Assembly (NCBI GenBank): GCA_016186995.1
Contig: JACPKQ010000024.1
Coordinates: 1 to 64,000 of the forward strand
Direction: 5' to 3'
Origin: Deltaproteobacteria bacterium
GTDB taxonomy: Bacteria > Bdellovibrionota > JACOXK01
Length of the DNA: 64,000 nt
Both the position numbers and the translations under genes were made by a program. The notes below the pieces were generated by a model. That model was not told where the DNA came from. It worked only from the letters and a program-made list of their open reading frames with translations, and did no database searches. Positions 1 through 8,690 of this stretch are shown in pieces. Every line of letters starts with the position of its first letter. The first letter of the stretch is position 1.

Positions 1-131
1 TGTTGAATAACTACAGCGAGCCATGAAGCGGAAGATAGTAACCATTTTAAGAACTTAAGTTTCGAAGCGGATTTGCTTTTGGGAGGGGGCGCCGATATGA
101 TGAAGCAAAGGTATCACTCCCTCTCAAAAAT

Positions 132-2105
132 ATGGAAAGAAACATTCTTATTGTTGACGATGAGCCTTACATTCTTTCCGCTTTCCAAAGGCTTTTAAAG
201 CCCCATTATAATTCAATATTCACAGCTCAAACAACTCAAGAAGCTGAAAAAATACTTAAAGTCCAAAAAATTGACCTTGTTATTTGTGATCAAAGACTCC
301 CCCAAGAAGATGGGCTCCATTTTCTAACACGCGCCAAAGAAAAATGGCCAGAAACATTAAGAGTCCTTCTCACAGGCTACCCTGATGCAGGTCTTGCCAC
401 AAAAGCCCTCAATGAAGCTTCTATTTTTCGTTTTATTACAAAACCCTGGGATGAAACTCAAGTTCTTTCATTGATTAAAAAAAGTTTTGAGAAGAAAGAT
501 TTGGGTTTCCAAAATCAAACACTTTTGAAATTGACTCAAAAACAACAAGAAAGACTTTCAAAGCTAAACCATGAACTTCAAGAAAGAACACAAAAAGTAA
601 AAAATTCTCAGGAGCTTATTAAAAAAAATAAATTAAGACTCTCTAAAATCAATATATTCATGACCCACCTTAATGAAAGTAAAACCTTAGAAGACATTAT
701 TGAAACCATTAAAAAAGACACCAAAAACTTTATTCCTTTTGATGGATTTACACTTCTTACGCACAATGAAAAGCTACAAAAAATACTCGCATCTTTTAAA
801 ACAAAAAATCCAAGAATTTATTCTCAAAGCAAATCTGTTATAAAAGCGTTATTCGAAAAACCAGAAAAAGTGAAGTCTATTCTTTTTTTTCCCCTTACAA
901 CTCATATAGGAGGTAAAAAAAACTGCTCGGCCATTTTAAGCCTTGGAAGACATAAACCTCCTTATTTTACAAAAAAAGATATTGAAACCTTAGAAGAAGT
1001 CTCTGGCCCCTTAGCCATGGCTATTAATAAAATTCTTCTTTTTGATATTGTCCACAGAGGAAGCAAACAATGGGAAGAAACTTTTGATGCCATTGAAGAC
1101 CCTATTACCATCATTGATCAAAACTTCAATATCATTAAAGCAAATAAGGCCGCAGAAAAAATATCAGGACTTAGTATTAAAGATTTACTTTCAAAAAAAT
1201 GTTACGAACTTCTTGCTAAAAGCTCTCAACCTTGTAAAAACTGCTCAGTCCCAGACAGCCTACAAACAAAAAAAGCAACAACCGCACATGATTTAACCGA
1301 ATTTAAGGGAAAAGAAATGAGAACGTGGTCTTATCCTGTGCTCAATGAAAAAAATAAAATAGAGTTTATTGTACAATATTATAAAGACCTTTCTCAAGAA
1401 AAGGCCATTTATCAAAAACTTGTTCAATCTGAAAAACTTTCCGCTGTAGGATTACTCACAAGCTCTGTGGCTCATGAAATTAATAATCCTGTAACAGGTA
1501 TTTTAAGTCTGACCCAAATTCTTAAAAAAGAACTCAATCCAAATGATACTCACTATGCAGATATAGTTGAAATTGAAAGAGCGGCAGAACGTTGCAAAGA
1601 AATTACAGAAAATCTTTTAAATTTTTCTAAAGAGCTTGGAGAATGGCATCAAAGTGGGTATCAAAAAAAATTAATTAACATTAACAATGTTCTTGAAACA
1701 ACTCTTTCTCTTGTGTGGTTTTCTTCAGAAAAAAAATCTATCAATATTGAAAAAAAATTCTCACAAAGCCTACCTCTTATCAAAGCAAAGTTTGGTGAAT
1801 TACAACAAGTTTTTTTTAATATCTTTAACAATGCCTATCAAGCTATTGATAAAGAAGGTACCATTGAAATCACAACTCAAAAAAATGGACCTTTCATCGA
1901 AGTTTCTATCCGAGATACAGGTTGCGGTATAGAGCCTCAAAACATAGATCGAATTTTTGAACCTTTCTTTACAACAAAAAAACAAGGTAAAGGAACAGGA
2001 CTTGGGTTATCTGTTTCTTATGATATTATCCAAAAATATGCTGGACAGATTTTAGTCCACAGTAAAGTAAACAGTGGTACAACTTTTATTGTGAGGATAA
2101 AATAA
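132..2105 (+). CDS. Hybrid signalling histidine kinase, REC-GAF-PAS-HisKA-HATPase
   Basis: 657 aa. An N-terminal receiver domain (about 1-120) has the acidic pair D9/D10, phospho-acceptor D53 (ICDQRLP), T81 and K104. A coiled coil (about 130-175) leads to a GAF-like region (about 175-305). A PAS domain (about 310-430) carries C357 and a CKNC pair of the kind seen in many deltaproteobacterial PAS domains. The transmitter has an H-box HEINNP with H448, an N-box around N566-N567, and G-boxes DTGCG (595-599) and GTGLG (621-625), so it should be catalytically competent. There is no membrane segment, so it is cytoplasmic. The receiver-first order suggests a phosphorelay that takes input from another kinase. 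Its stop overlaps the uppP start region, so the two are probably co-transcribed. No clear SD precedes the ATG. The signal is unknown. Confidence 0.93.
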   Translation: MERNILIVDDEPYILSAFQRLLKPHYNSIFTAQTTQEAEKILKVQKIDLVICDQRLPQEDGLHFLTRAKEKWPETLRVLLTGYPDAGLATKALNEASIFRFITKPWDETQVLSLIKKSFEKKDLGFQNQTLLKLTQKQQERLSKLNHELQERTQKVKNSQELIKKNKLRLSKINIFMTHLNESKTLEDIIETIKKDTKNFIPFDGFTLLTHNEKLQKILASFKTKNPRIYSQSKSVIKALFEKPEKVKSILFFPLTTHIGGKKNCSAILSLGRHKPPYFTKKDIETLEEVSGPLAMAINKILLFDIVHRGSKQWEETFDAIEDPITIIDQNFNIIKANKAAEKISGLSIKDLLSKKCYELLAKSSQPCKNCSVPDSLQTKKATTAHDLTEFKGKEMRTWSYPVLNEKNKIEFIVQYYKDLSQEKAIYQKLVQSEKLSAVGLLTSSVAHEINNPVTGILSLTQILKKELNPNDTHYADIVEIERAAERCKEITENLLNFSKELGEWHQSGYQKKLININNVLETTLSLVWFSSEKKSINIEKKFSQSLPLIKAKFGELQQVFFNIFNNAYQAIDKEGTIEITTQKNGPFIEVSIRDTGCGIEPQNIDRIFEPFFTTKKQGKGTGLGLSVSYDIIQKYAGQILVHSKVNSGTTFIVRIK

Positions 2106-2899
2106 TCGAAACACTTCAATCGCTTGTATTAGGCATTCTCCAAGGTCTCACTGAATTTCTTCCTATAAGCAGCTCAGGGCACCTTGTTTTGGGAGAACAT
2201 TTTTTTAAAATAACCCCTGATCTTTCCTTTAACATTCTTCTTCATGTTGCAACTCTTTTCGCGGTTCTCGTATTTTTTCGAAAAACTTGTTTTAAAATAG
2301 TGCTCTCTTTAAAAACACGAGATTCTTATTTTCATCTTTTTATTCTTATTATTATTGCCTCTATTCCAACTGCATTCATAGGTTTTTTAGGTAAATCCTA
2401 TGTTGAAAGCTTTATGGAAAACTCTTCTTTCACAGCGGTGGCTCTTGTTGTAAATGGGCTTCTTCTTATTTCAAGCACATGCTTTCTTCATAAGCTCACC
2501 ACCTCTCAATTTGCTACACCCCCATCACTTCACCTTTCAAAAAAAACAATTCTTATAGTTCTTTTAATAGGCGTTGCTCAGGGTATTGCTATCATTCCTG
2601 GTATTTCTCGTTCTGGAAGCACTATTATCACAGCTCTCTTTCTTGGATTTTCGGGAGGAGAAGCCTTTTTATTTTCTTTTTTACTTTCTATACCTGCTAT
2701 TATAGGCGCCTTTCTTTTTGAATGTTCTCACTTTTCACTTAAAACTTTGAGCCCTTCACTTGCTGTGGGTTTTGTAAGCGCTTTTATATGTGGACTTTTT
2801 TCTATTTATATTGTTCGGGCCTCTCTCATACGCGGATTTTTTCCCTTTTTTGGATATTACTGTTTAATAATAGGAGTAGCTGCGCTTTTCTTCTTATGA
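2105..2899 (+). CDS. uppP: Undecaprenyl-diphosphate phosphatase, non-canonical start
   Basis: Integral membrane enzyme (BacA/UppP family) that dephosphorylates undecaprenyl-PP to recycle the lipid carrier for peptidoglycan and other surface polymers. The conserved N-terminal motif QGLTEFLPISSSGH and the later PGISRSGS motif are both present. About 264 aa matches the family (roughly 270). No in-frame ATG, GTG or TTG occurs upstream of the first motif. The first ordinary start is a TTG at 2189, inside the conserved region, and would delete half the active site. SD-like GAGG at 2093-2096 sits 8 nt before ATC at 2105 (5 nt before ATA at 2102), so initiation at ATC or ATA is inferred. ATC at 2105 overlaps the last base of the preceding kinase gene's stop. 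The 3' end overlaps the next gene as ATGA. Confidence 0.9.
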   Translation: METLQSLVLGILQGLTEFLPISSSGHLVLGEHFFKITPDLSFNILLHVATLFAVLVFFRKTCFKIVLSLKTRDSYFHLFILIIIASIPTAFIGFLGKSYVESFMENSSFTAVALVVNGLLLISSTCFLHKLTTSQFATPPSLHLSKKTILIVLLIGVAQGIAIIPGISRSGSTIITALFLGFSGGEAFLFSFLLSIPAIIGAFLFECSHFSLKTLSPSLAVGFVSAFICGLFSIYIVRASLIRGFFPFFGYYCLIIGVAALFFL

Positions 2900-3264
2900 A
2901 CAAAAAAATACTTATTGTTGATGATGAACAAACGATAGCAAAAGCACTTTCACGGCTCTTTTCAAAACACGGTTTTGAAACCCACATTGCCCACGATGGT
3001 AAAAAAGCTTTAGTTTTTTTTAAAGACCACCCATTTGATCTTGTGCTTTTAGATGTCATTCTTCCAAAGCTCAATGGGATAGCCGTACTTGAATACATCA
3101 GAAAAAAGAATAAAAAAATTCCTATTATTATGATGACTGCTTACAGTAATGTAGAATCTCTCAAAGAAGCTCAAAAACTAGGGGCTAATGACGCCTTATT
3201 TAAGCCTTTTGATAATATTGATGATGTCTTAAAAAAAGTTAAAAAATACGTCTCGTTGTGTTAG
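2896..3264 (+). CDS. Single-domain response regulator (CheY/Spo0F type)
   Basis: 122 aa, a bare receiver domain with D9/D10, phospho-acceptor D53 (LLDVILP), T81 and K103, and no output domain. Its ATG overlaps the uppP stop in an ATGA, so it is translationally coupled. An upstream in-frame extension to 2788 exists but lies inside uppP and is not needed for the fold. A lone receiver near a receiver-headed hybrid kinase suggests a phosphorelay intermediate or a protein-protein switch. That pairing is inferred from position only. Confidence 0.92.
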   Translation: MNKKILIVDDEQTIAKALSRLFSKHGFETHIAHDGKKALVFFKDHPFDLVLLDVILPKLNGIAVLEYIRKKNKKIPIIMMTAYSNVESLKEAQKLGANDALFKPFDNIDDVLKKVKKYVSLC

Positions 3265-3274
3265 AAATGGGATC

Positions 3275-4132
3275 ATGAGACAATCCAAAATTAAAACTAT
3301 AGAGATTTTTTCAAAAAAGAAAAATAAAAAAGCAATTGCTTTAGCCCATGAACTTACAGAATGGTTTCAACATCGTAATGTTAAAACTCTTTCGGGACAA
3401 AAAAGAAATATTGTTAAAAAAGCAGATCTTCTCATTGTTCTTGGAGGTGATGGAACTCTTCTTTCTGTTGTTCGTCATCTTATAAAACCTACCCCTATCT
3501 TAGGCATTAATCTTGGAGACCTTGGCTTCATTACAGAACTCAACATCGAAGAAATCTATCCTGTTCTTAAAACAGTCCTTAAAGGAAATTATGCGGTTGA
3601 TAACCGCATTATGCTGAACGCTCATATTTTAAATACAACTCAAAAAAAAGAAAAATCATTTCAAGTGTTAAATGAGGTTGTTATTCACAACCGTTCGGAA
3701 TCAAGGCTTATTGAACTGGATCTCCTTATTGATGAAAAAGGTATTACAAGCATCAAAGGAGACGGACTCATTGTTGCAACACCTACAGGCTCCACCGCTT
3801 ATTCTTTAGCTGCAGGAGGGCCTATCATTCATCCAAAAACAAACTCTATAGCTATTACACCCATTTGCCCTCATGGACTGACTAATAGACCACTTATTAT
3901 CCCGAATACCTCTGAAATCATGATTCGAATCCCTAAAAAAAGACAGAAAGTTATTTTAGCTTTAGATGGACAAAAGTTTTATCCGCTCAGAGCTTCTCAA
4001 TCTGTTCTGATTCAAAAAGCATCTCTCTATACATCTCTCATTAAGTATCCCTCTCGTAATTATTATGATATTCTTAAAACCAAACTCCACTTAGGATTAC
4101 GAGGAAATAATGGGGAGGCTCTGAAATCTTGA
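3275..4132 (+). CDS. nadK: NAD kinase
   Basis: 285 aa cytoplasmic ATP(polyphosphate)-NAD kinase that makes NADP. The family signature GGDGT lies at residues 57-61, followed by NLGDLGFIT and the substrate-binding stretch ATPTGSTAYSLAAGGP. Length and motif order are normal. It starts 10 nt after the response regulator stop and its TGA overlaps the TTG start of the PP2C gene, so it belongs to the same + strand operon. Confidence 0.95.
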   Translation: MRQSKIKTIEIFSKKKNKKAIALAHELTEWFQHRNVKTLSGQKRNIVKKADLLIVLGGDGTLLSVVRHLIKPTPILGINLGDLGFITELNIEEIYPVLKTVLKGNYAVDNRIMLNAHILNTTQKKEKSFQVLNEVVIHNRSESRLIELDLLIDEKGITSIKGDGLIVATPTGSTAYSLAAGGPIIHPKTNSIAITPICPHGLTNRPLIIPNTSEIMIRIPKKRQKVILALDGQKFYPLRASQSVLIQKASLYTSLIKYPSRNYYDILKTKLHLGLRGNNGEALKS

Positions 4133-4830
4133 AAATCGAAGCCTATGGGGCTACGGACATTGGGAAGGTTCGAAAAACTAATCAGGACTCCTTTTTAGTT
4201 GATCAGAAAAACCATCTTTATATTGTTGCTGATGGTATTGGTGGTGCCAAAGGGGGAGATAAAGCAAGCCGTCTCTGTATTGAAATACTTTCTGAATCCA
4301 TTCAAAAAAATCAATATCAAAAACCCAGTGATTTTTTAAAACAAGCCTTCCAAAAAACAAACGAATTCATTTTTGAAGAAGCAAAAACAGAGCGAGAACT
4401 GAGGGGTATGGGTACAACAGGAACCGCTCTTTATATTCACGAAGGTAAAGCTTATTGTGCACACGTGGGTGATAGCCGTGCTTATCTTTTTCGAGATGGT
4501 GGACTTTGGCAACTGACAGAAGACCATACGCTTGCAGCTCAAAAAATGAAAAGGGGAATAAGCTCAAATGAAACAAACGTTCTCATTCGTTCTTTGGGTG
4601 TTGAGGGAAATGTTAAAATCGATCAACTTTATAGAAAACTTCATAAAAATGACATTTTTTTGCTTTGTTCGGATGGGCTTACAAGTCATATTAAAAATAA
4701 TGGACTTGCTAGACTCCTCAATCAAAGTGCTATTAACGAAATACCAGATCATCTTATTAATGAGGCCAACAACCAAGGAGGAGAGGATAATATTACTGTT
4801 CTTGTGGTGCATATTATTGACACAAAATAA
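4129..4830 (+). CDS. PP2C-family Ser/Thr protein phosphatase (PrpC/Stp-like)
   Basis: 233 aa, starting at TTG that overlaps the nadK stop (TTGA), with GGGGAGG upstream. Metal-binding and catalytic motifs of bacterial PP2C are present in order: TNQDS near the N terminus, VADGIGG, GTTGTA, HVGDSRAYL, TEDHT, CSDGLT and GGEDNIT. It should be an active Mn/Mg-dependent phosphatase that reverses Hanks-type Ser/Thr kinase phosphorylation. No partner kinase lies in this window. No membrane segment is seen. Confidence 0.95.
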   Translation: MKIEAYGATDIGKVRKTNQDSFLVDQKNHLYIVADGIGGAKGGDKASRLCIEILSESIQKNQYQKPSDFLKQAFQKTNEFIFEEAKTERELRGMGTTGTALYIHEGKAYCAHVGDSRAYLFRDGGLWQLTEDHTLAAQKMKRGISSNETNVLIRSLGVEGNVKIDQLYRKLHKNDIFLLCSDGLTSHIKNNGLARLLNQSAINEIPDHLINEANNQGGEDNITVLVVHIIDTK

Positions 4831-4853
4831 TCCAAAGAATAGTTTCACTTGTT

Positions 4854-5792
4854 ATGAGAAAATATTCTCAACATTATAAAGATGAAAAAATAACTTTGAT
4901 GCTCATGAGTAATCGCAAAACTCATGTTCATAAACTGCACTTCCCAGCTCACTTCGCAAGACCTCTTCTCTTTGCAGGAAGTGGTTTAGTCATCCTCTTT
5001 GTTGTTCTTTCTATTCACTATTTTTATCTTCTCAAAAAACTAGGAAACTATGACGTCCTTCAAGAACAAAATCAAAAACTCACCCAACAACTAGGAAGTC
5101 TTGAAAACAAAGTTTCTACAGTTGACTCTCTCGTACAACAAGTTTACGAACTTTCGACAAAACTTTCGATCATGGCTGGAGTCAAAACATCTGAAAAATT
5201 ACAACTCTCTTTAGGAGCCAGACCAGATACTTTTGAAAATACTTATGTTGGAGAATTTGAACCTTCGCCAGAATGGGATAAGCAATCTTACTTTGATGAA
5301 ATGAACGCAAAAATAGACATTCATAAAGAGTCTTTGGAGCTTGAAAGACTTTCTCTTGAAGAGGTTTATAATATTTTACAGGATCAATCTTCTCTCATGG
5401 CTTCAACCCCTTCAATTAACCCAACAGATGGTTGGGTTACTTCCGGGTTTGGTATGAGGGTTTCTCCTTGGACGGGGAAAAAACAAATGCACGCAGGTAT
5501 TGATATTGCTGCACGAGCAGGAACAGAAGTCATGGCACCTGCAGACGGCGTTGTTGTTTTTGCAGGAATGAAGGCCGGCTTTGGGAAAACGGTTGTAGTG
5601 AACCACGGATATGACACTGATACACTCTAAGCCCATCTTTCTCAATTTTTTAAAAAAAAAGAAAAAAAAGTAAAAAGAGGAGATGTCATTGGAGCTGTGG
5701 GAAGCACAGGAAGAGCGACAGGACCTCATGTGCACTATGAAGTTTTAAAAAGTGGTGAACACATCAATCCTGCTAATTACATTCTGGATTAA
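4854..5792 (+). pseudogene. M23 (LytM-like) peptidase gene interrupted by an in-frame TAA
   Basis: The first 258 codons encode a short cytoplasmic tail, one membrane segment (about residues 34-58), a coiled coil (about 60-100) and most of an M23 domain including the first metal motif HAGIDIA. At 5628-5630 a TAA replaces the codon expected to be Tyr (family pattern TLYAHL). The same frame stays open for 53 more codons, encoding AHLSQFF, a lysine-rich loop, RGDVIG and the second metal motif GPHVHYE, and ends at 5790-5792. The truncated product would lack a metal ligand and be inactive. Conservation after the stop points to a recent nonsense mutation, a strain variant or a sequencing error. Intact homologues are envelope peptidoglycan endopeptidases or their activators. 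Confidence 0.88.
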
Positions 5793-5886
5793 GGGTCTCT
5801 TTAAAAAAGCCGATAAAGTCAATGTAAGTGAAAAGCCTCAAATAAAGTGTTTTTAGGGGTTTTTTCAAGGGAAAAGAATTTTTCCT

Positions 5887-5914
5887 TTGAGCGATTCGTG
5901 GATAATGGTATAAT
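5887..5914 (+). promoter_or_regulatory. Sigma-70-type promoter for the TonB-like gene
   Basis: TTGAGC (-35, 5887-5892), 16-nt spacer and a perfect TATAAT (-10, 5909-5914) lie about 20 nt before the GTG start at 5935. The 5793-5886 gap before it contains only an A/T-rich stretch with a weak hairpin around GGAAAA/TTTTTCC. Confidence 0.65.
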
Positions 5915-5934
5915 TTAAACAAGGTATTGTGGTT

Positions 5935-6840
5935 GTGAAATTCTTATCTTCTAAAAATAATAAAGATCGGATTCTCATCTTAAGTATCACCATCTCCCTC
6001 CTTTTTCACGCAGGTCTTCTTCTCATCCCTCTTCATCTTAAAAAACAAGAAGAAGTCTTACGCATCGTACGTTTAGACCCCGAAACTCTTCCAGAAAAAC
6101 AAGTTATCGATGATGAAGGAAAGCCTCTTAGTGAAGAAACACCGGATGAAACTCGCTTTTTAAGCAAACATAATAGAAAAGTTGAACAAGAAACCAAAGC
6201 TCGTCACTCAGGACCTACGCAGAATAATAATGTTCAAGTAAAACGCCTCGTAGACCCTCAAGAAGAAAATGCCACAAAGAAAATTCTTAATAAAGATGAC
6301 ATGCTCTTAGCACTACATAAACCAGAGGCACAAAGACAAACTCTTGAAAAAAAGCCTGAAAACAAAACAGAAGAATCTTTAGTTGAAAAAACTTTCTCAA
6401 GCTTAAACCCATCAACAACAGATGATTACCTGCCTGATGTAGAAGAATCTGAAGAAACAGCACTTAATTCTAAAGAGTTTTTATTCTATTCTTTTTATGC
6501 TCGCATTAAAGAAAAACTTCGTGTGCACTGGACAGATAATTTAAAAACAATCATGCGTGAGCAGCAAGCTTATAGAACTATTGCCTCTAACCAAGATTAT
6601 ATTACAAAGCTTCGTATACAGCTGAGAGACAATGGTGAACTTAAAAATGTATTTGTTATTGCCTCATCTGGAGATACAAGTCTAGATAATGCTGCTGTTC
6701 GAGCCTTTGAGCAAGCAGCTCCTTTTCCAAATCCTCCCAAAAACATGATTGAAAGTGATGGCTCTGTAAAATTAAGATGGGATTTCATTATTGAAGCCAA
6801 TCGCGGAAGCCGCATTAAAGTTCTTCTTTCTCGTATCTAA
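5935..6840 (+). CDS. TonB-family energy transducer-like protein (TonB C-terminal domain)
   Basis: About 301 aa. One N-terminal membrane anchor (about residues 12-32), a long charged, low-complexity periplasmic linker (about 35-175), and a C-terminal TonB/TolA-type domain ending in a region with RIQLRDNGELKNV, LDNAAVRAF and LRWDFII. GTG at 5935 is preferred over GTG at 5929 because AAGG at 5921-5924 is well spaced from it. It probably links an inner-membrane motor to an outer-membrane process. No exbB/exbD or tolQ/tolR genes are adjacent, so the partner is unknown. Confidence 0.8.
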   Translation: MKFLSSKNNKDRILILSITISLLFHAGLLLIPLHLKKQEEVLRIVRLDPETLPEKQVIDDEGKPLSEETPDETRFLSKHNRKVEQETKARHSGPTQNNNVQVKRLVDPQEENATKKILNKDDMLLALHKPEAQRQTLEKKPENKTEESLVEKTFSSLNPSTTDDYLPDVEESEETALNSKEFLFYSFYARIKEKLRVHWTDNLKTIMREQQAYRTIASNQDYITKLRIQLRDNGELKNVFVIASSGDTSLDNAAVRAFEQAAPFPNPPKNMIESDGSVKLRWDFIIEANRGSRIKVLLSRI

Positions 6841-6880
6841 CCATTTTCTCATTTTTAAGAATAAATATATTATCTTCTCA

Positions 6881-6963
6881 GTTCTTGATGGACTGGAGGT
6901 TTTGAAGGGGAGGATCCACACTGGGCGGAGGGGCCCCTGAGGAACCTCCAGGTCATCAAGAAC
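6881..6963. repeat. Palindromic element, family D, copy 1
   Basis: Arms at 6881-6899 and 6945-6963 pair with one G-T wobble and one mismatch (left arm GTTCTTGATGGACTGGAGG). The core contains GGATCC and GGGGCCCC. The same core recurs at 55484-55554 and, truncated, at 32514-32556. It lies in the 330-bp gap between the TonB-like gene and the subtilase. Confidence 0.85.
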
Positions 6964-6993
6964 TTAAGGTTGTTGAAGGATTTTTGAACATGA

Positions 6994-7007
6994 GCCATTT
7001 CAAGAAC
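6994..7007 (-). repeat. Short dispersed repeat GTTCTTGAAATGGC
   Basis: The minus strand reads GTTCTTGAAATGGC. The identical 14-mer occurs on the + strand at 32230-32243 and 59144-59157, always intergenic and at the edge of palindromic blocks, which suggests it is an end motif of a repeat family. Confidence 0.6.
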
Positions 7008-7123
7008 CTAGCGATAAGAACATGAATTTTTTTCATATTTTCTGTCTACGTATCATCCGAAAAATAATAAATATTGCACTCCTATTTTTTTGAAATCCAA
7101 TCATTACAATAGGTTAAAAATTT

Positions 7124-7139
7124 TGGCATAAGCATTGCA
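7124..7139 (+). promoter_or_regulatory. Sigma-54 (-24/-12) promoter for the subtilase
   Basis: The sequence TGGCATAAGCATTGCA matches the TGGCAY-N5-TTGCW consensus. GG (7125-7126) and GC (7137-7138) are separated by exactly 10 nt. It lies about 31 nt before the subtilase ATG. Regulators able to use it (bEBPs) are encoded at 48596-50164 and 59541-61151; the link is inferred. Confidence 0.8.
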
Positions 7140-7144
7140 CACAA

Positions 7145-7164
7145 CCTCCTTTATAAAAAGGAGG
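7145..7164 (+). promoter_or_regulatory. SD-sequestering hairpin before the subtilase
   Basis: CCTCCTTT (7145-7152) and AAAGGAGG (7157-7164) form a perfect 8-bp stem with a 4-nt loop. The right arm is the SD, 5 nt before the ATG at 7170. In the mRNA the SD would be fully paired, so translation would need melting or a helper, as in RNA thermometers or protein- or sRNA-controlled leaders. Confidence 0.7.
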
Positions 7165-7169
7165 CTTTA

Positions 7170-8597
7170 ATGAAATCTCTTAAAGGTATCTTGTTTATAG
7201 TGGGTGTGTTGGTTTTTTCCACCTTGAAAATAGCGCACGCAGAAGGTGTTCTTCTTATTGTTCATACTTCTCAAGCCTTGGCTTTTCACAATATTCTTAG
7301 AAATGTAGCACACGTTTCTGTCACCCCTCTTTTAGGTGATGAAATTTTTGAAGTTAAAATTCTTTCTGGCAATAAAGAAGCTGTTATTGAAACACTCCAA
7401 TCCCTTGAAGGTGTGACTGTTACAGAAGATCTTCCTCTCCCTATTCAAACTCAAGAAATTGAGTTTATCTCCATGGATACCCCCCGTCCAGCTAATCTTT
7501 GGTGGCAGAAAAATGATGGTAGTATTAAATATAAAGTTGTTAAATATAATGATAAAATAAAAAAATTCGACATTGTTAGAGAAATACAAAGTGTACGTGG
7601 AGCTGACATTAACCTTCCTTTAGCTCACAGTGTTGAACGTGGAGATCCTAGCATCATTGTGGGTGTGATTGACTCAGGGCTTTCACTCGTTCATCCGGCT
7701 TTTCAAAACAGTGTTTACACAAACCCTTTTGAAATTCCAGAAAATGGTATTGATGACGACAATAATGGTTATGTTGATGATATTCACGGGTGGAATTTTG
7801 CAACAAACTCGCCCCATGTCACAGATATTGTTGGACACGGAACTTCTGTCAGTGGAGTGATTGCAGGAAATACAAAAGGCTTTCAAGGAGTCTGTCCAAA
7901 CTGTAAAGTTTTACCTGTCATCATACAAAAAGAATATACACAAGAATCCACGAGTACAACTTCTACCTATCTAAGCTCTTTTTTGCGGGCTATCGATTAC
8001 TTAAGTCGTCAAGGCGCTCGCATCATTAATATGAGTTTTATTTTGCTCGGTGATAAAGATAAACCTGCTACTTTAGAAAACCCTGTCACAATAATTTTCT
8101 ATGCAGGCTTAAGGGTTTTAGAAAAACAAGGTGTTGTGTTAGTAGCAGCTGCTGGAAATGAAGGCCAAAATGGAAACTCTACTGTTTACCCCGCGGCCTT
8201 TAGAAATACTATTTCTGTAGGAGCTTTGAATCCTTTAAATACATGGGCAGATTTTTCAAACTTTGGAAATTGGATTGATATTATGGCCCCTGGTGAAGAA
8301 ATTTGGACAACACAACCTTTTGGTATCATCAACTGGCATAAGCTTTTGTTTGATCCCGATAACTACGTTCCAGGATATTCTTACCAAGATGGGACAAGCT
8401 TTGCTGCACCTATGGTTGCAGGCGCTGCTGGACTTCTTCTTTCTCATTACCCACGCATGACGCCACAAGATGTTCATGCAACACTCACACATCCTTCAAA
8501 TACAAATTATGTCAGAAGTTTAGGAAAACCAAATGTACGGAGTCTTAATGTCTATCGTGCACTGGTGAACCCTATTTACGTATCAGAGAGTTTCTAG
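7170..8597 (+). CDS. Secreted S8 (subtilisin-like) serine protease
   Basis: 475 aa with a Sec signal peptide ending near AHA (about residues 22-24). The catalytic triad is D168 (VIDSG), H223 (GHGTS) and S410 (DGTSFAAP), with oxyanion N330 (AAGNEG). A Ca-binding-like NGIDDDNNGYVDD segment (192-204) follows the Asp motif. The stretch 27-150 is a probable pro-region. There is no C-terminal extension and no membrane anchor, so it is likely released to the periplasm or medium. Expression appears to be gated twice, by a sigma-54 promoter and by a hairpin over the SD. A terminator follows. Substrates are unknown. Confidence 0.93.
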   Translation: MKSLKGILFIVGVLVFSTLKIAHAEGVLLIVHTSQALAFHNILRNVAHVSVTPLLGDEIFEVKILSGNKEAVIETLQSLEGVTVTEDLPLPIQTQEIEFISMDTPRPANLWWQKNDGSIKYKVVKYNDKIKKFDIVREIQSVRGADINLPLAHSVERGDPSIIVGVIDSGLSLVHPAFQNSVYTNPFEIPENGIDDDNNGYVDDIHGWNFATNSPHVTDIVGHGTSVSGVIAGNTKGFQGVCPNCKVLPVIIQKEYTQESTSTTSTYLSSFLRAIDYLSRQGARIINMSFILLGDKDKPATLENPVTIIFYAGLRVLEKQGVVLVAAAGNEGQNGNSTVYPAAFRNTISVGALNPLNTWADFSNFGNWIDIMAPGEEIWTTQPFGIINWHKLLFDPDNYVPGYSYQDGTSFAAPMVAGAAGLLLSHYPRMTPQDVHATLTHPSNTNYVRSLGKPNVRSLNVYRALVNPIYVSESF

Positions 8598-8626
8598 TCC
8601 ACTCCATCCTTCCTCAAACTCACATG

Positions 8627-8657
8627 GGGCCCCACTCTCCCTGGGGCCCTTCTTTTT
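8627..8657 (+). terminator. Rho-independent terminator after the subtilase
   Basis: GGGCCCCA (8627-8634) and TGGGGCCC (8642-8649) form a GC-rich 8-bp stem followed by TTCTTTTT. Confidence 0.85.
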
Positions 8658-8690
8658 GCTCTGCATTTATGTTAAAGACGAGGAAAAACG

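Noticed and set aside
2189-2899. Short uppP starting at TTG 2189
   Set aside because: It would remove the conserved N-terminal active-site motif that is plainly encoded just upstream in the same frame.
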